From assembly GCA_023079485.1 (NCBI GenBank), contig CM041083.1, positions 151,856,552 to 151,920,551 on the forward strand: a DNA stretch of 64,000 nucleotides. The letters are read 5' to 3'. This document shows positions 37,326 through 50,992 of this stretch, piece by piece. The notes under the pieces are model-generated. The model did not search any database and was not told the origin of the DNA. It saw only the letters and a program-made list of their open reading frames with translations. The position numbers were made by a program, and so were the translations under genes. The DNA is from Archilochus colubris (lineage: Eukaryota; Chordata; Aves; Apodiformes; Trochilidae). The stretch's first letter is position 1. Each line of letters opens with the position of its first letter.

Positions 37326-40300
37326 TGTATCACATTGATTTCCCCTGCTGTCCACTGCTTCCACACTTCACTGGGCTGTAATCACCATGAAAGTAATTTA
37401 AACCTCTCTTCACCATGTTAGTCATCCTGTTGGCAAAGATGCTTTTGCTCTGCTTTCCCAAGTCAGTCCTGCCTTTACCTATCAGTCCTCAAATTCTGAC
37501 CACTTCTACTGGGGTCTTGTTAAAAAACAGAATGAAAACACAGTATATGGGGTATTAAGAATTCCTGTGAAATCACTGATCATAAGGAGAACTGCTTCAT
37601 GTACAGAAGAAGAAAAAAATACATTCACAAAGCTCAGAGTAATGAAGGCTATTGAAGTAAATGAAACAGACAAAAACCAGACAAAGTTGAAAATTACAAA
37701 ACACTAAAAAATACACAAGGCCAACAAAAAGGATTTTTCCACCTACAATGGTTTTTGATAAATCTCTAGCCCAAGTAAATGGAAACTTTTATTTTGGTAA
37801 TATATTGGATCTTAACAATGAACTCTGTTTTTATTGATTTTGAAAGTAACACTTGCAAGTATGAAGGTAATAGCTTTTTGATTGATTCAGTCAGGATGAG
37901 TTAAGCTTTGTGAATAAAGGGGGAATTAATAGTAAGGTTTGATACAGGACCTTTTCGTAATATGGATTTCCATTTTTTTGTGTCATTGTTCTGTTGCTAA
38001 GGACCTAATGAAGTGTTTGTGCTGAGGTGAATGATTAAGTGACTGTAACTGAGAGTGACTGAAAAGGGAGGCCATCTCTCAAGAGTTAAAGCCTTCCTGA
38101 AATTAAATGTAACAATCAAATTTATTCTAAGACAGTTTGCAGGAGCCTAAATAGCAGAGCAGAAATGAAAACATTTTCCATTCCAGGTGAAAAAGCTCAG
38201 GAAAGAGAGAGAAGTATTTCAGAAAACAACATTCACGGAAAGAAAGAATGGTTTAAGTGGTTTTTTTTACATAAAGACAAGTATTGAGGTATTTGTGACA
38301 TGAATTCTAGTAAGTGACACACTTCCAGTGTACAGAGTACTGGTTTGACAAAAATCACTATCTAAAGTTGTTTCCTACTGGTGTTTGAGTTTCTATTTTC
38401 CCCCAGTCTAGATAGTGTTATTGTGGCAAGATGAAAAATATTGTTATATTTGCAAAGTTAAGCTGAGGTTGAGACAGAGTTTATTGGATACTGAGCTGAA
38501 CAAGTAGCCGAAGAGATTTTTCTTTGTTGTCTCTGATTAAAAGAAGCTATTCAGGAAAAGTTGAGCTATAGGGAGGTTTGTGTCAAAGTCCCTGAAAACA
38601 AATTTACTTTCATGCTATTGGACTGGTACTATTACAGGACAGCAGCATATACAAAAGTCCAAATAATGATGATTTCTTTTCCCTTAGGGAAAAGACATAA
38701 GAGGCCCCTGTTATCTGCTACCTTCAAGCAGAGGACAATTCCACCATAGCTATATATCTCCAGCCACAGAAGCAGACAGATTGCATAGTATATATGACTA
38801 TGTACCTACATATATCTTTATGTGTGCATGTATAGATATAAATGGATATTTATATGTAACTGAATACAAAGAAGTAAACTGATAGGAAGATTTCCTGTAT
38901 AGAAAGACACTAAATGGAATTTTTTTTTTTATTATGTTGTACCATATGTTTTTCCCATAAGTCTCTGTGATACAACTCGTTTAAATAAAACATAATATAA
39001 AAATAATTTAATAGTTTTGTATCATAAGCCTTTGATAGTAGCACATATAGTAATGATTTATGAACTCATGCCTTTCAAACTGATAATTCATCTGTTTCCT
39101 GGTGCCGACTTAACTGCTCATGAGTCCCTGTCAGAAATTAGCCCTCTTTAAGACAACATAGTGTAAGAAAAACAGTAAAGTATTGCTTCAAGATTTTGGG
39201 CTGTGATAATATGACATCAGAGCATAGAAAATTTCATCCTGGCAAACAGCCTACATCATACACAGAAAATACCCATTGTGTTGATATTGTAATGGAGATC
39301 AGACACAGAGTAAAATAAGAAGGAAAGATGAGAATAATCATTTAACTTTTGTGATGAAAGCTACATCCATGGGGAAGGGAGGGAGGTGTGTTTGCTTTTC
39401 CAGGTTTCTTTATAGTTGCTACAAGTTTTATTTCCTACCTGCTATTGAAAAGGTCATGGTTGGGCATCTGGGAGAAATTCAACTTATGTTGGCTGCTGCC
39501 TTCCAGGTCATATGGACATGTAATAGAATGATGTAATGAAACAAGATAGATACATAGATTCACAAAGAAGCACAAAAAAACCTTGCTATCAGACATTTTC
39601 TGTATGAATGATCACTGTTTCCTGTGTTCCAAAGAGGGAAAAGCCATGAACAGCACTCTCATCAATGTATCATGAGAAAAATTACAGGAGTAGTTATTTG
39701 CACACTAAAAAAACATTTTCCTGAAGGCAATCACACATGCAAAAACTGAAAACAATTTATTTTTGCCTCAAACATGTCAGATTATTGTCAAATCTATCAT
39801 CACTTGTACTTGGAGCTACAGCTGACCTATTTAGAAAAGTTTCCACGTTAGAACAAGAGAAGCACTTGCAGATGTTTATAAAAGAAAATCAAGAGATCTG
39901 TACAGCATTGTCTAAGGAAAAAAAAAAGTTTGAATAAGTTTGGGATTTTACAGGATAGCATTAAAGGCAGTATGGATGCTCTTTGGAAAGGTATCCTTTT
40001 TCCCACCTGTCAATGTTCTGTCATCTCTGCTTCCCATGACTTTATGCTGTGCAGCAGTCTATAGAAGGTAGGCTGTACTGGGAATGTCATGGCTTTATTC
40101 TTGTAGATTGTTTTGCAAGATATCACTGATGACAATATATTGGTGAGTTCAGATACCACGTCATTATTGACTATAGCTTGGTTCCCTATTAGCAACATAT
40201 GCAAAAGGAAAGCTACATCTTGCATGCTTTCAGATTTATTATAAAAAAAGAATAAAACCACTAACAAAATAATAGAAAAGTGGCATGACAAGAGTCAAAC

Positions 40301-40604
40301 TCCTTTCTTTTGCAGATTTTTCTGAAAATTCGGGAAAACAAAGTATTGAATTAATGATTTTTCAGAGTGAATACTTGCAAAGATCTTTTACTAGTAGCTT
40401 CGCTATCTTATTTTCTACTGTTCTTTTTATTTCATTTTTTTCCTTGCTACCAATACATAAATAGTCTGTTCTCTGTGACCACCCTAATGAAGGTCTTTTT
40501 AAGATAACAATTTAATAAATTTAATAGCAATTTAATAAACTGTACATAATTATGCACAAATATCTGAAGTGATGGTGTATCTGAAATAGGGAGCCAAGCT
40601 TTTT
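37326..40604. other. AT-rich intronic sequence
   Basis: No gene or clear interspersed repeat. The short open frames near 38561, 39351 and 39737 have no recognisable homology. Confidence 0.45.
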
Positions 40605-40870
40605 TGATGATGCCAGACTCACAGGACCAGAGGCAATGTCCAGGTTCAGGTTCCTTCTGAACATCAGGAAACAATATTTTTACTATGAGAGGGATCACAC
40701 GCTGACACAGGCTGCCTGAAAGGTTGTGGAGTCTCCATCCTGGAGGTATCCAAAGCTGTTTGGACATGGTCTTGGGCAGCCTGCTCTGGGTACCCTGATT
40801 GGGCTGAGGGAGTTTGGGTCATGGAGCCCTCAGGGGTCACTTCCAACCTCAGCCATCCTGTGATTTTGTG
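40605..40870 (+). mobile_element. 5' truncated CR1, 3' end, another subfamily
   Basis: CAGGTTCCTTCTGAACATCAGG, GAAAGGTTGTGGAGTC, CTGGAGGTATCCAAAGC and CCTTGGGCAGCCTGCTC-type sequence appear in the order of the CR1 ORF2 end and 3' untranslated region. It closes with CACTTCCAACCTCAGCC and CCTGTGATTTTGTG. The tail octamer is the variant ending in TCTGTGAT. A minus-strand open frame over it (40664-41122) is a shadow. Confidence 0.85.
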
Positions 40871-41844
40871 GCAATTTGTCTTGAGGCTCCCAGATTGTGA
40901 ATGTTGCTGTGCCATGGGAGTGCACTCTGAAGGATGTCTGTGGTACTTAGGAAAACACAGCTCTTGACACAGTTTTCCTTTTGCATAACTTTTCTGAGTT
41001 TGGTCTAATACTGTCTCCCTCTTGTGTGGGAGATATATATCTTGTGTAAGATATATCAGGGGAGACAAAAAAAAAACCAACAAAACAAGGCTTATCTGCT
41101 TTCTAGTCAATATTGTCATCAATATTTACTTGTATGTTAATGGAGTAATTGTTTTCTGAATTGTAACACCATCCATACTAAAAGCCCCTACAGAAATTCA
41201 AATTGCAGGAAGACATAATTCGAAATCCAAGGAGACTTAATGTGAAAAACAGTACCTCAGAACAACAAACCAACTAAAGGAGTGAGAAAGAAGTGTTACT
41301 GTAAATCATTATGGAGTATATGCCATATAGATTTAAGCTAAGTGAGGGTACTTACAGAGCTAAGCTTAAATTTAAAAAATATTGCAAAAGGTAACAACAG
41401 TTTACAGACAAACAGTAAATGAAATTCCAAAAACAGCTATGAACCCATAATTTCTCATCTTCCAAATCATGCTAAGAAGTGTCCCATGTTTCCTCTTTTT
41501 ATCACAAACACAGTATGTTGTCTTATTGAACAGACCTTATTTTAAAAATTCATTAAAATAAGAAATTACAGATAAACAATGTCTTTGTTCTTGACATTAT
41601 ACAACTAATTATGAAAAAGAAGAAAATAATTTTCACTTTTTCAAAATAAAAATAATCCTATTAATTGTATTTGCTAATAATAAGTTATATTGAAGTGAAA
41701 TAGCAAATCAAATGTAATTTCTCAGAGAAAAATATGATTAAAGGAGTCTGATTATATAGCTTCATGTGAGTAATCTTTGTTCCAACAGAAGCAACACTGT
41801 GTACAAGAAAGTCATCATTAACTGGAAAGCAACTATTACAGAAG

Positions 41845-41886
41845 TTTTTTTCTTTTTTCTTTTTTTCTTTTTTTTTTTTTTTTTTT
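41845..41886. repeat. T-rich homopolymer tract
   Basis: T runs broken by single C, ending in about 20 consecutive T. Confidence 0.85.
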
Positions 41887-44800
41887 AAGATTTAGGGATA
41901 TTCTAAATAGTAGCCTGTACAAGCAGTTATTTTAAGCTATTCTACTGTTATAAACCAGTAGGAGACCTTCACTGGCAAACGGATTTCTGAATAAAGAGCA
42001 TGTATGTTTTGAAAACAAAAAATTCATGAAAAGCTTGAAAAAATGTAAAAGAGAAACAGTGAAAATTTATTTTAAGAATAGTTAATATCTGTAAATGCTG
42101 ATACTAGATGTTGTATAAATCTATGCCTAAAAGAAAGTCTACCACTGAATATTTTTTATTACAGTATTTTTAATAATAGTAACAACAAGTGAGTTAACTT
42201 CAAACAGTTAAGAAATTCATCATTTAAAATAATTACTCTAGAGTTGCTGTTTCTTTTTTTTTCTGTCAATGTAAATATGTAATTCATAGCAATACAGGCT
42301 TCTGGAAAAAAAAATGGAATCCAGATTTACATTAAATATAATTCACTGAAAAATCAAATAATCATTGGATGCCATAGTTAATGGAAGCAGATACTGAAAT
42401 TAAAACTTATCATTATTATTAAGCTTTATAAGGCAAAAGACAAAGGCTTGATTGAGTCTGATGTGAATGCGAAAGACACAAGTTTTAAATACTTAAACAT
42501 CCCATTCAAAGCCTGTTTACATGTTTTTCCACTTCAAAACTACTTAGCCAAACAAGTTTCAGAAAGTACCTTGTTGTCAAAAAGATTTTCTTAGATGATA
42601 ATTTTATTTCTATATTAAAAAATGTATACACATATATGTAAAAGAGGATTTTTATTTGAAGCGTTTAGACAATATTCAGCTAGGAAAATTGCACACTGGC
42701 CTACCAAGAAATGGCACAAAATTAAGATTAATTGTATTTCTTTTAATTTTTCCTAGTCTCACCTAATTGACAGGACATTTAAAAGAAACATGGTTCAGAT
42801 TTCACCACTCCTTTGGTTTAAAATATTCATGTGCCTTAGGATAGCAAAAAAAATTAAATTTTCAAATAAAAAGCTTTCATGAGCTATTTCTGATTGCAGT
42901 TTTTCCCTATGAGAAGTTCAATGGACCGAGAAGATTTCCTTGTCGTTCAAATCTGCTCTTTTTTACCTATGCAATTTTGAGATTACTCAAAAATATCAAT
43001 ATAGCAGAAATTGGTTGAAATAAATCTACACACTTATTAAAGCGTCAAATACTCCATTTGAATAAAAGCATTTTACATATTTTAGAAGGGTGTGTGGAGT
43101 ATGGGGAATAATTTGAACCTTTTAGTTTTCCTGAATTTACTAATAGTAGGGTTATTGATTCTGTCAAGGCAATAAACTCTGAAATAAAATCAGTTGATCA
43201 ACAGCTTCTCAAAAGCATTCAATAGAATGTGGAAGTTACTATTATAATCATTTTCAAAGCAGTATTGATTTAAGTCCCAGACATTTTTATCTTCTTGGTT
43301 TCATGTAAAGCTCCTCAAAAAACCAAAATCATCATTTCCTGAGTTTCAAAAAAAAAAAGAGCATGAACATTTTTTTCATTGCTAACACTGGAAATGCAGA
43401 TAAAAGATTGCAAATTCTTATTTTCAGGAAGCAGGCTATCAGAACCAACCTCAGATTAAACCAATACAAATTAAAATTTATGTATTGATTGGAAATATTT
43501 AAATATTTAAGTAAAGAAGAAATAACTCACCTTTTCCACAGAGGGGGCACCCACAACTTCCCTAGGCAACTTTGATTACCTACATTTTATTTCCATTACT
43601 TCATTCCCATAGTTCACTCCCCTTTGCTCCTTGTTCAACATCACCTTTGTTAGAAATGGATGTACTGAAGCTTAGTTCTCACTAACTGTTTTTTTACTAC
43701 TCTTGCCAAAGATTTTTGTTACTGTTTGTTTTACTATCCTCTGCAAGTTTAAGTTAGCATTACTTTTTCCAATTCCATGACATCCATGAACTTTCTAACT
43801 GTCTCTCATCGAGTTCCTTATTTCCAGTGGGGTTTACAATTTTATTCATCCATTTTTTTTGGATCCCTACATTTTTCTTGACATTTAAATAAGACAGAGT
43901 TTCAACAGTTCAGATACATTTTGTATTAAAAATCATAAACTTCTCTGAAGAGTTGCTTTCATATTACTAATTTTTTTTCAGTTTACCCTTTGAGAATAAT
44001 GTTACCTACAGAGCTCTCCTGTATGAATGGCTTCAATGTTTTTCATTAATACATTAAGCATTTCAATAACACAGGAAATGGTCAGCTGATGTCACTGTCA
44101 CCAGACTATATATGATTACATTTCAATTCTTTCTAGCAAAGAAGTTCTCTTTTGCATGCCATCTTTTTAGGTGAATGGGGCTTAGACTGTACAAAAACCT
44201 TTATGGAGTAACATAACCTTTTCTCTTTGCTTACTCTTTGTCTGTAAATCAAAGTATTATTCCTCTAGAAACAGACACATTCCACTCTAAATAAAAAAGT
44301 ACATTAGTGGCATTTCTGGATTGCTATGGTAAACTTTTGTTGTGGGGATATTTTTTTTTTAATTATTTATAATTCAGTCATTACAACATCAGCTCTATTT
44401 GGGACTTAGAGAATCCTAGGATCTTTAGAGAATGACTGAGGTTCATTCTTCCCCAGCATTACAATCACAATCACTGAGACGCCCCTTTTCCTGGGCAAGC
44501 ATTGTACCAACTTATTAGCAAAAGTTATCTAAAGTAATTTCAGGCTTGCTTTTCCTCCTCTCTGCAATTAATTCACTGCAATCCCAGGATGTAGTATGCA
44601 ATATTATCAGTTTAAGAAAAATTGTTTTCTTATCTCAGCAGTCCTCAGATAACTGGGGTCCCATAATACACAGCAGATCAGAACTGGGTAAAAGCAATGC
44701 TCTCCTGCCTATCCATCCCTCCAAATCCCCCCAAAACAGCTGTACAAAAGATTCTGCAAACAAGAATGAGGAAAAGAGCACTGAGAGTTCTGCCAGATAG

Positions 44801-45466
44801 GAATCCTTAAGACTGGTATTTCTGCTAAGGCTTTGTGTCATGAAAATATACCCTGAGTTAATTAAGTACTCACAAATTGCTCCCAAAAAATCAGCTGATC
44901 AGGAGGTTTTAAGGAAGCTTCCATGTCTGGGGAGCTGGTAAAAATTTTTAAGAACCTGCTGGATTTTTGTGGCGCTGAAAAGCAAGTGGTCAACCTATTC
45001 TTGAAAGCTGCTTAAGTTCCACACAAACTGATGCAAACAGAACCTGTCGGTGCACACAGTGAATGACATTCTGTCTTTGGCCAAATAGATCTTAAAAAGA
45101 TTTCTTGCTTTGGACTGTGATCATTTTGGGATGCCAAAATGGAAAAAATGAGACACTCTACAGGATGATTTCTTTTTTCTCTTGCTACAGGGAAAGTCTC
45201 AGTTGGCCATTTAAATGAGTCAAGTTGGTTTCAGCTCGGACTACAAAGTTGCTTTCAGTGTCCAAGTAATTTCTTTTTCTGGAAATACACACAATACCAA
45301 TATATGTTTTCCTTTCTTTAGTTTCCTAAAGAAACTTGCATTTTTCACACACTGAATAATGGATTCGTCATGCAAGTTAGAAAGAAGTACAGGTAAGACT
45401 CAAAAATAGTTACTGCAGTGCTTGAAACTTTTTAATATTTTAAATGCACCAAAAAAAAAGAGGGAT

Positions 45467-45510
45467 GGGAAAAGGAAAGGGAAGGGGAAAAAGAGAAAAA
45501 GAGAAAGAAG
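45467..45510. repeat. Pure purine (GA-rich) tract
   Basis: Forty-four bases without a pyrimidine, made of GGGAAAAGG and AAAGAG-type units. Confidence 0.8.
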
Positions 45511-45844
45511 TTGAGTAGAATTTAAAATTAATTTATTAAATAAATAATTTCACCGGGACCACCCATTCCTGTATTATATAGAATTACAGAATTAAAGAAA
45601 AGTCTCAGAGTCTACAGATGACATTCTGTGTTTATCTACAGTACCCAAATGTCTGAAGGACAATAGTCTTGAAAGTAATAAAATGAGGTTTAGTTATAAA
45701 TTCTAGGAAAAAAAAAAGAAAAAACAATGAAAATAATTTCCTGTAATTTGTGATGCTGGTGCCTGCAAGCAGATTTTTTATTTTTTTTTTAATGTCAGAA
45801 ACATTGATTAAAACATTTTTTTGAAGTGTTACAAGCTATATCTG

Positions 45845-46870
45845 TCTCCCACAGCATCTTCATTAGGAAAATCAGGCAGTGTGGCCTAGATAAGTGGACA
45901 GAGAGCTGGCTGTGTGATGGAACTCAGGGGGCGTTGATTCATGGAGCAGGGTTGAGTTGAAGGCCTGTAACCAGTGGTGTCCCCAGGGGTCCTTACTCAG
46001 TCCACTCTTGTTCAACATGGACAAGGAGGCAGAGTCTATCCTCAGCAAGTTCTCTGATGATACAAAGCTGAGAGGGGTGGCTGTCACTCCAGAGGGATGT
46101 GCTGCCATCCAGCGTGACCTGGACAGACTGGAGAGCTGGGCAGAGAAAAAACTGATGAGGTTCAATAGGAGCAAGTGTAGGGCCCTGCACCCAGGAAGGA
46201 AGATCCCCAAGCACCTATACAGGTTAGGAGTTGACCTGCTGGAAAGCGGTTCAGGGAAGGATCTGAGGGTCCTGATAAACAGCAAATTATCCAAGATCCA
46301 GCAGTGTGCCCTTGCTGCCAGGAAGTCCAACAGAATCCGAGGCTGCATAGAGTGTGAGCAGTAGGTCAAGGGAGCTCATTCTCCCCCTCTGCTCTTCCCT
46401 GATGAGGCCACATCTGGAATACTGCATCCAATTCTGGGCTACCCAGGTCAAGAGACACAGGGAACCAAGAGAGAGTACAGCAGAGAACAGCAAGGATAAC
46501 TGGGGGATTGGAGAATCTCTCAGGAGGAAAGACTCGGAGAACTTTAACCTGAGGGGAGACCTCAGCAATGTCTCCAAGTATCTAAAGTGTGGGTGCAAGA
46601 AAGATGGAGCCAGATAAGGACAAGGGGCAATGGGCATAAGGTGGAACATAGGAACTTCCACTTAAATGAAAGAAAAAGCTTCTTTACTATGAGGGTGACA
46701 AAGCACAGGGACAGGCTGCCCAGGTAGGTTGTGGAGTCCCCTGCTCTGAAGATATTCAAAACTCACCTGGATGAAGCCCTGTGCAATGTGTTGGCGGTGA
46801 TCCTGCTTTAGTGGGAGAACTGGATTAGATGAACTCTAGAGGTTCCTGCCAACTATGACAATTCTGTGAT
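45845..46870 (+). mobile_element. 5' truncated CR1 LINE, about 1 kb
   Basis: It begins in the reverse transcriptase core (CTCCCACAGCATC, then CAGTGGTGTCCCCAGGGG) and runs to the 3' end. The frame at 45957-46364 reads ILSKFSDDTKL, where FSDD (46050-46061) replaces the usual FADD and both aspartates are kept. RDLDRLESWAEKK and FNRSKCRALHPG follow. A frameshift occurs near 46355, after which the +1 frame gives PHLEYCIQFWATQ. The 3' end reads ACTGGATTAGATGAACTC and AATTCTGTGAT. Confidence 0.92.
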
Positions 46871-47420
46871 ATCCTCTAAATTTCACTACTGCACAAAATA
46901 TACACACTTCCATGAATTCTGCTCCTAAAAAAGGGCTCTTCTATTTTCTGAGAATATTTTCAGGATCACGTAGACAAACAACAGCAAATTTGACTTAGCT
47001 GGTAGTAACAACAGCAATGAAACTAAATAAGACTTTTTTTTAGTATAACATGAATCATCATCAGTTAAAGAAATGCTAAAATATATTCTCAAAATTATTT
47101 GATACTTATTGTTATGACTAATTTGTAACTATTAGTAAAAAACCAAAACCATAACAACAACAGCAAAACAACTCCTTGAAGTCTTTCCAAAAAAACTCAT
47201 AGAAAGCCTTCAGTTCTGGAATGTTTATAATCATGCAATGGATTATAAAATGGGACTAAGATACACAAAATTTTCAAAATTAAAAATATTATGTCTTTTT
47301 TAAAACAATACAAAATCAAAAATCAAAAGAATGACTAATGGAAAAAGGTTTTAAGAGAAACTATTAAACATCAAAAGAAAGAGACTAAATTTTATATATT
47401 CACAACTTCTCATTTGTTAA

Positions 47421-47508
47421 CCTGTTGTAGGTGACCCTGGTCTGGCAGGAGGTTGGACTAGATGATCTTTCAAGGTCTCTTTCAGCCCCTAACTTTCTGT
47501 GATTTCTG
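47421..47508 (+). mobile_element. Very short CR1 3' end
   Basis: CTGTTGTAGGTGACCCTGG, GGTTGGACTAGATGATC and CCCCTAACTTTCTGTGAT match the terminal 90 bases of the subfamily also seen, inverted, at 15047-15225. Confidence 0.85.
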
Positions 47509-48205
47509 TTATATTTTTCAATTATTAACATTTCTACTTTTTTTCAATAAAAATATTAAGTAGTTTTTATTTCTGTTCAATTACATGTTTCTAGAAAGTT
47601 GGGTTTTTTTCTTTTATGTTGGAAAGCAGGATTAGGAAAAATTAGAAATAGAATTATATAGGAAACAGAGGAAGGCAGTAAAAAGTAGATGAAGTTAAAA
47701 CATTTTTTTTTCAATTAAAGAGTAGTGTAAACCCAACACTTTTTCTCTTTTCAAAATTTCAAAATGAAACTTTTCTCAAAGTTCCCCAAAACTGAGATTT
47801 TTATTATTTGCTACATTTCCAATACACTATCATTTCCTGATAAAACTTCTGTCCTCCAAATATTGCTAACTGAAGAGATGTCTTCCTACATAGGAGTATA
47901 AAAATCTTACACTGATGTGTATGATCACAATTTTCTTACAAATGAAGGTTTTTGAGGTGAACTCTTTGCACATATGCCCTCACAGTATACCATCCTGACT
48001 GTTATATCAGATTTAATTTTACTTCATTCAAGACATCAAAAATACAAATGTCTGTTTGTAACATCTGAAGAGTCATCCAAGAGAACAAGACACTTTAATG
48101 TGACCAACTTGGTGCCCTAGAATTACCACAGGAGGTGAATTTGTTCCTTGATTATAGAAGTAGATTCCAGAAACTGTCTAAAGTGTGATGTCTGCACTTC
48201 ACCAG

Positions 48206-48302
48206 CTAAATCATATGTCTACACTCAGAAAAAATCTAAATCTAAATCTAAATCTAAATCTAAATCTAAAATCTAAAACTAAATCATATGTCTACACTCA
48301 GA
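48206..48302 (+). repeat. Hexamer array (TCTAAA)n bounded by a 24-base direct repeat
   Basis: The 24 bases at 48206-48229 recur exactly at 48279-48302, a 73-base offset. Between them lies an array of about seven TCTAAA hexamers (48234-48276). The layout suggests a tandem duplication whose spacer expanded as a microsatellite. The NLNLNL open frame over it is an artefact. Confidence 0.85.
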
Positions 48303-49419
48303 GCTTCCTCAAAGAAAACTTCCTTAAAAGAGATGGAAGAAAAAAGAAACTTGAGTGGTTTCTAGAAAGACCTGAACAGAATGGCAATATAAGTAATAAT
48401 AAATACAATCCTAATATTACATGTAGATTTAAAAATACACATTAAAAAAATACTCTGGAGAAAACTTCTAGGGTGTTAGGAAGCAAACTTTAATTGTAAA
48501 AACAGTGGAAGTCAAAACCATTCAGATTAATCAAGGAGAGCAGACACTTCAGAAATAAAGGCAGCAATTACAGGAGGGACTATCTGCAGCTGAACTGTAA
48601 AGGAACCAGATGGCTGGCATTTCAAACAAGGCTTCAAAAAGCTTGCAAAGGAGTTCTTAAAACAGAAGAATGGGGGAAAAGCTGACAGCTATGATAGAGT
48701 ACGTACTAGACACAAAGTGCTGAACTATTGAACAGAAGTGCAGAGGTTTGGAGAAGGGCCTCTAGTGAAGAATAAGATAGGGGATAACAATAGTCAAATG
48801 GAAAGTGGAGAAGTACAGACTGAGAGGATCAAATCATTATAAGAAATAAGAGTACATCCTGAAGTGCTTCCATGACACTATTGCACATCGTGCTCAAGGG
48901 TTATGATGATAGATAACTGTTCCAAATCAGTATGAGACTTACCTGGTGAGCAGTTTGTTATGTGTCTGCATATTACAAGGGTATTAAATCAGGGGATGAA
49001 GAAATAAAAAAAAATGATGGCTAGTGTTATGAACAGCAGATTTACTGAGATGCAGGTCTAACCCAGAAGTTTACGTGTTCCCACTAAAAAGTAATGTTAT
49101 ATTTATTGACACATTGTGCAGCAATTTTTTTGTTTGCACAGATATCTGTGCTTTGACGTTAAAGCTCACACAGAAAAAATCTAGCATAGACCTGAGTAAA
49201 TAGTTCTCCAGCAAGGCAAAGTCAGGGCAGAGCAGCTAAATTAAGAAGGAAATTACAGTTTAAGGTATTGAAATTTGAACTTAGTAACTCTTTTTCAGAC
49301 TTATCACTGTGTCATAGAGGTACCTCATCAATGTCCCATTACCAAAACAGCACTTCATACAATTATCAACAGCTCAAGAGCAGGAAGGAGAAAGCAGTAT
49401 CTCCATTTTCTCTAAAAAG

Positions 49420-50439
49420 TATGACCTACAGGGATAAAGATAGTGAAGTTTGCAACATCCACCTGGACCTGTGCAAAGCATTCAGAACTGTCCTGCACGA
49501 CATTTTGATCTCTAAACTGGAACAATACAGATTTGATGGATGGACTGCTCATTGGATAAGGAACTGGCTGGATGGTCACACCAAAAGAGTTGTGAGCAGT
49601 GGCTCAGTGTCCAAATGGAGATCTCTGACAAGTGATGCTCCTCAAGGATCTGTTCTTGGAGCAGTGCTGTTAGACATGGACAGTGGAATTGAATGCACCC
49701 TCAGCAAGTTTGCTGATGACATCCAACTGTGTGGTGAAGTCAGCACTTTGGAGGAAAGGGATTTTGGAGGTCCTGGGCTTGATGGTGGACCAGAATCTTA
49801 ACATGAGCCATCAATGTGCACTTACAGCTCAGAAAACTAACAGGGTCCTGGGCTGCATGAAAAGAAGCAGAGACAGCTGGTTGAGGGAGGTGATTCTCCC
49901 CCTCTGCTCTGCTCTTGGGAGATCCCACTTGGAGTACTGTGTCCAGTTCTGGAGTCCCCAGCATATGAAGGACACAGAGTTCCTGGAACGTGTCCAGAGG
50001 AGAGACAAAAAATGATCAGAGGTCTGGAGTACCTCCCCTATGAAGACAGGATGAAGAAGTTGGGGTTGTTCAGATTGGAGAAGAGAAGGCTCTGAGGTGA
50101 CCTTGTTACAACCTTCCAATATCTGAAGGGACCCTACAAGAAAGCAGGGGTATTTTTTACATAGGTGTGTAGTGAAATGACAAGGGGAAAGGGTTTCAAA
50201 TGTGAAGAGAGGAGATTAAGGTTAGACATAAGGAAAAAATTCTTTAATTTGAGGGTGGTGAGACACTGGAGCAGGTTGCCCAAGGAAGTTGTGGCTGTCC
50301 CATTGCTGGAATTGTTCAAGGCCAGGTTGGATGGGACCCTGAGAAACCTGATCTAGTGGGAGGTGTCCCTGCCCATGCAGGGGGTTGGAACTAGATGATT
50401 TTTAAAGTCCCTTCCAAACCAAACCATTCTATGATTCTA
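49420..50439 (+). mobile_element. 5' truncated CR1 LINE with internal deletion
   Basis: The frame at 49268-49801 enters CR1 near 49440 and reads [35 protein letters not shown], and FADD (49709-49720) in a reverse transcriptase core with both catalytic aspartates. Near 49757 the sequence jumps from the GGAAAGGGAT region to GGTCCTGGGCTTGATGG, losing about 190 bases. It then continues as [19 protein letters not shown] and PHLEYC-like sequence in another frame. The C-terminal frame 50165-50356 gives RLDIRKKFFNLRVVRHWSRLP. The 3' end has GGGGGTTGGAACTAGATG and ATTCTATGATTCTA. The 5' boundary is approximate. Confidence 0.92.
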
Positions 50440-50992
50440 ATATGCTTAAAAAGGATGTATCACATTTCAGGTCAGAAAATCTGTGAACCTTTTTCTCCCC
50501 GGGGGTTAACTATATACCACAGAAATACAGCTGCATTGCCTTGTTCAGCTTTCTGTGCTAATGTGGAACTTGTTTTGTTTTACACGCTATAGTTTTGCAC
50601 AGTGAGTTTTCATGTATTATTAGAAATTGTCTTATGATCACTGATGATAATAAAGAAGCCTTTTTTCTAACACATTGTGTTCTGTCGTTGACAACAACTT
50701 GTTTTCATGGCCACAGCATTTATGGCAACTGTTCCCACATGTATTACCTGGTGTTAATACAGTATGAGTTCAAACACTAGTGTTTTTCTCAGCTGTGACA
50801 CCTGGGACTGACAAGAGGCAATGCAATTCCATTTTTTCAGCATTTACAGAAGTGTTGTTCTCTCTGAAATGATCTCTGCTGCTGCACAGAATCTACATCC
50901 AGTAAACCAAGGTGGGGAATATACCCATCAACCAGCAATAATATGAAAATGTACACACCTGACCATCATCTTGCTTATTCCCTTAATATATC
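50440..50992. other. Intronic sequence between CR1 and LTR
   Basis: No gene or repeat recognised. Confidence 0.4.

Larger units (their letters stand above)
40871..45844. other. Very AT-rich intronic sequence
   Basis: No gene is supported. There is a T-rich tract at 41845-41886 and a purine tract at 45467-45510. A short piece at 43535-43575 (CCCACAACTTCCCTAGGCAAC) resembles an inverted CR1 ORF2 end, but it is too short to annotate firmly. Confidence 0.5.
46871..49419. other. AT-rich intronic sequence with one small CR1 end
   Basis: No gene. It holds the CR1 3' fragment at 47421-47508 and the hexamer locus at 48206-48302. The stretch 48540-48860 is purine-rich and unassigned. Confidence 0.45.

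Noticed and set aside
40664..41122. A 152-codon minus-strand open frame
   Set aside because: It covers the antisense strand of a CR1 3' end and runs into unique DNA with no protein similarity.
43535..43575. CCCACAACTTCCCTAGGCAAC, possibly an inverted CR1 ORF2 end
   Set aside because: Only about 35 bases resemble CR1, and the neighbouring bases do not continue the element clearly.
48227..48290. TCTAAA array considered as an interstitial telomere repeat
   Set aside because: The unit differs from TTAGGG on both strands and fits simple slippage better.
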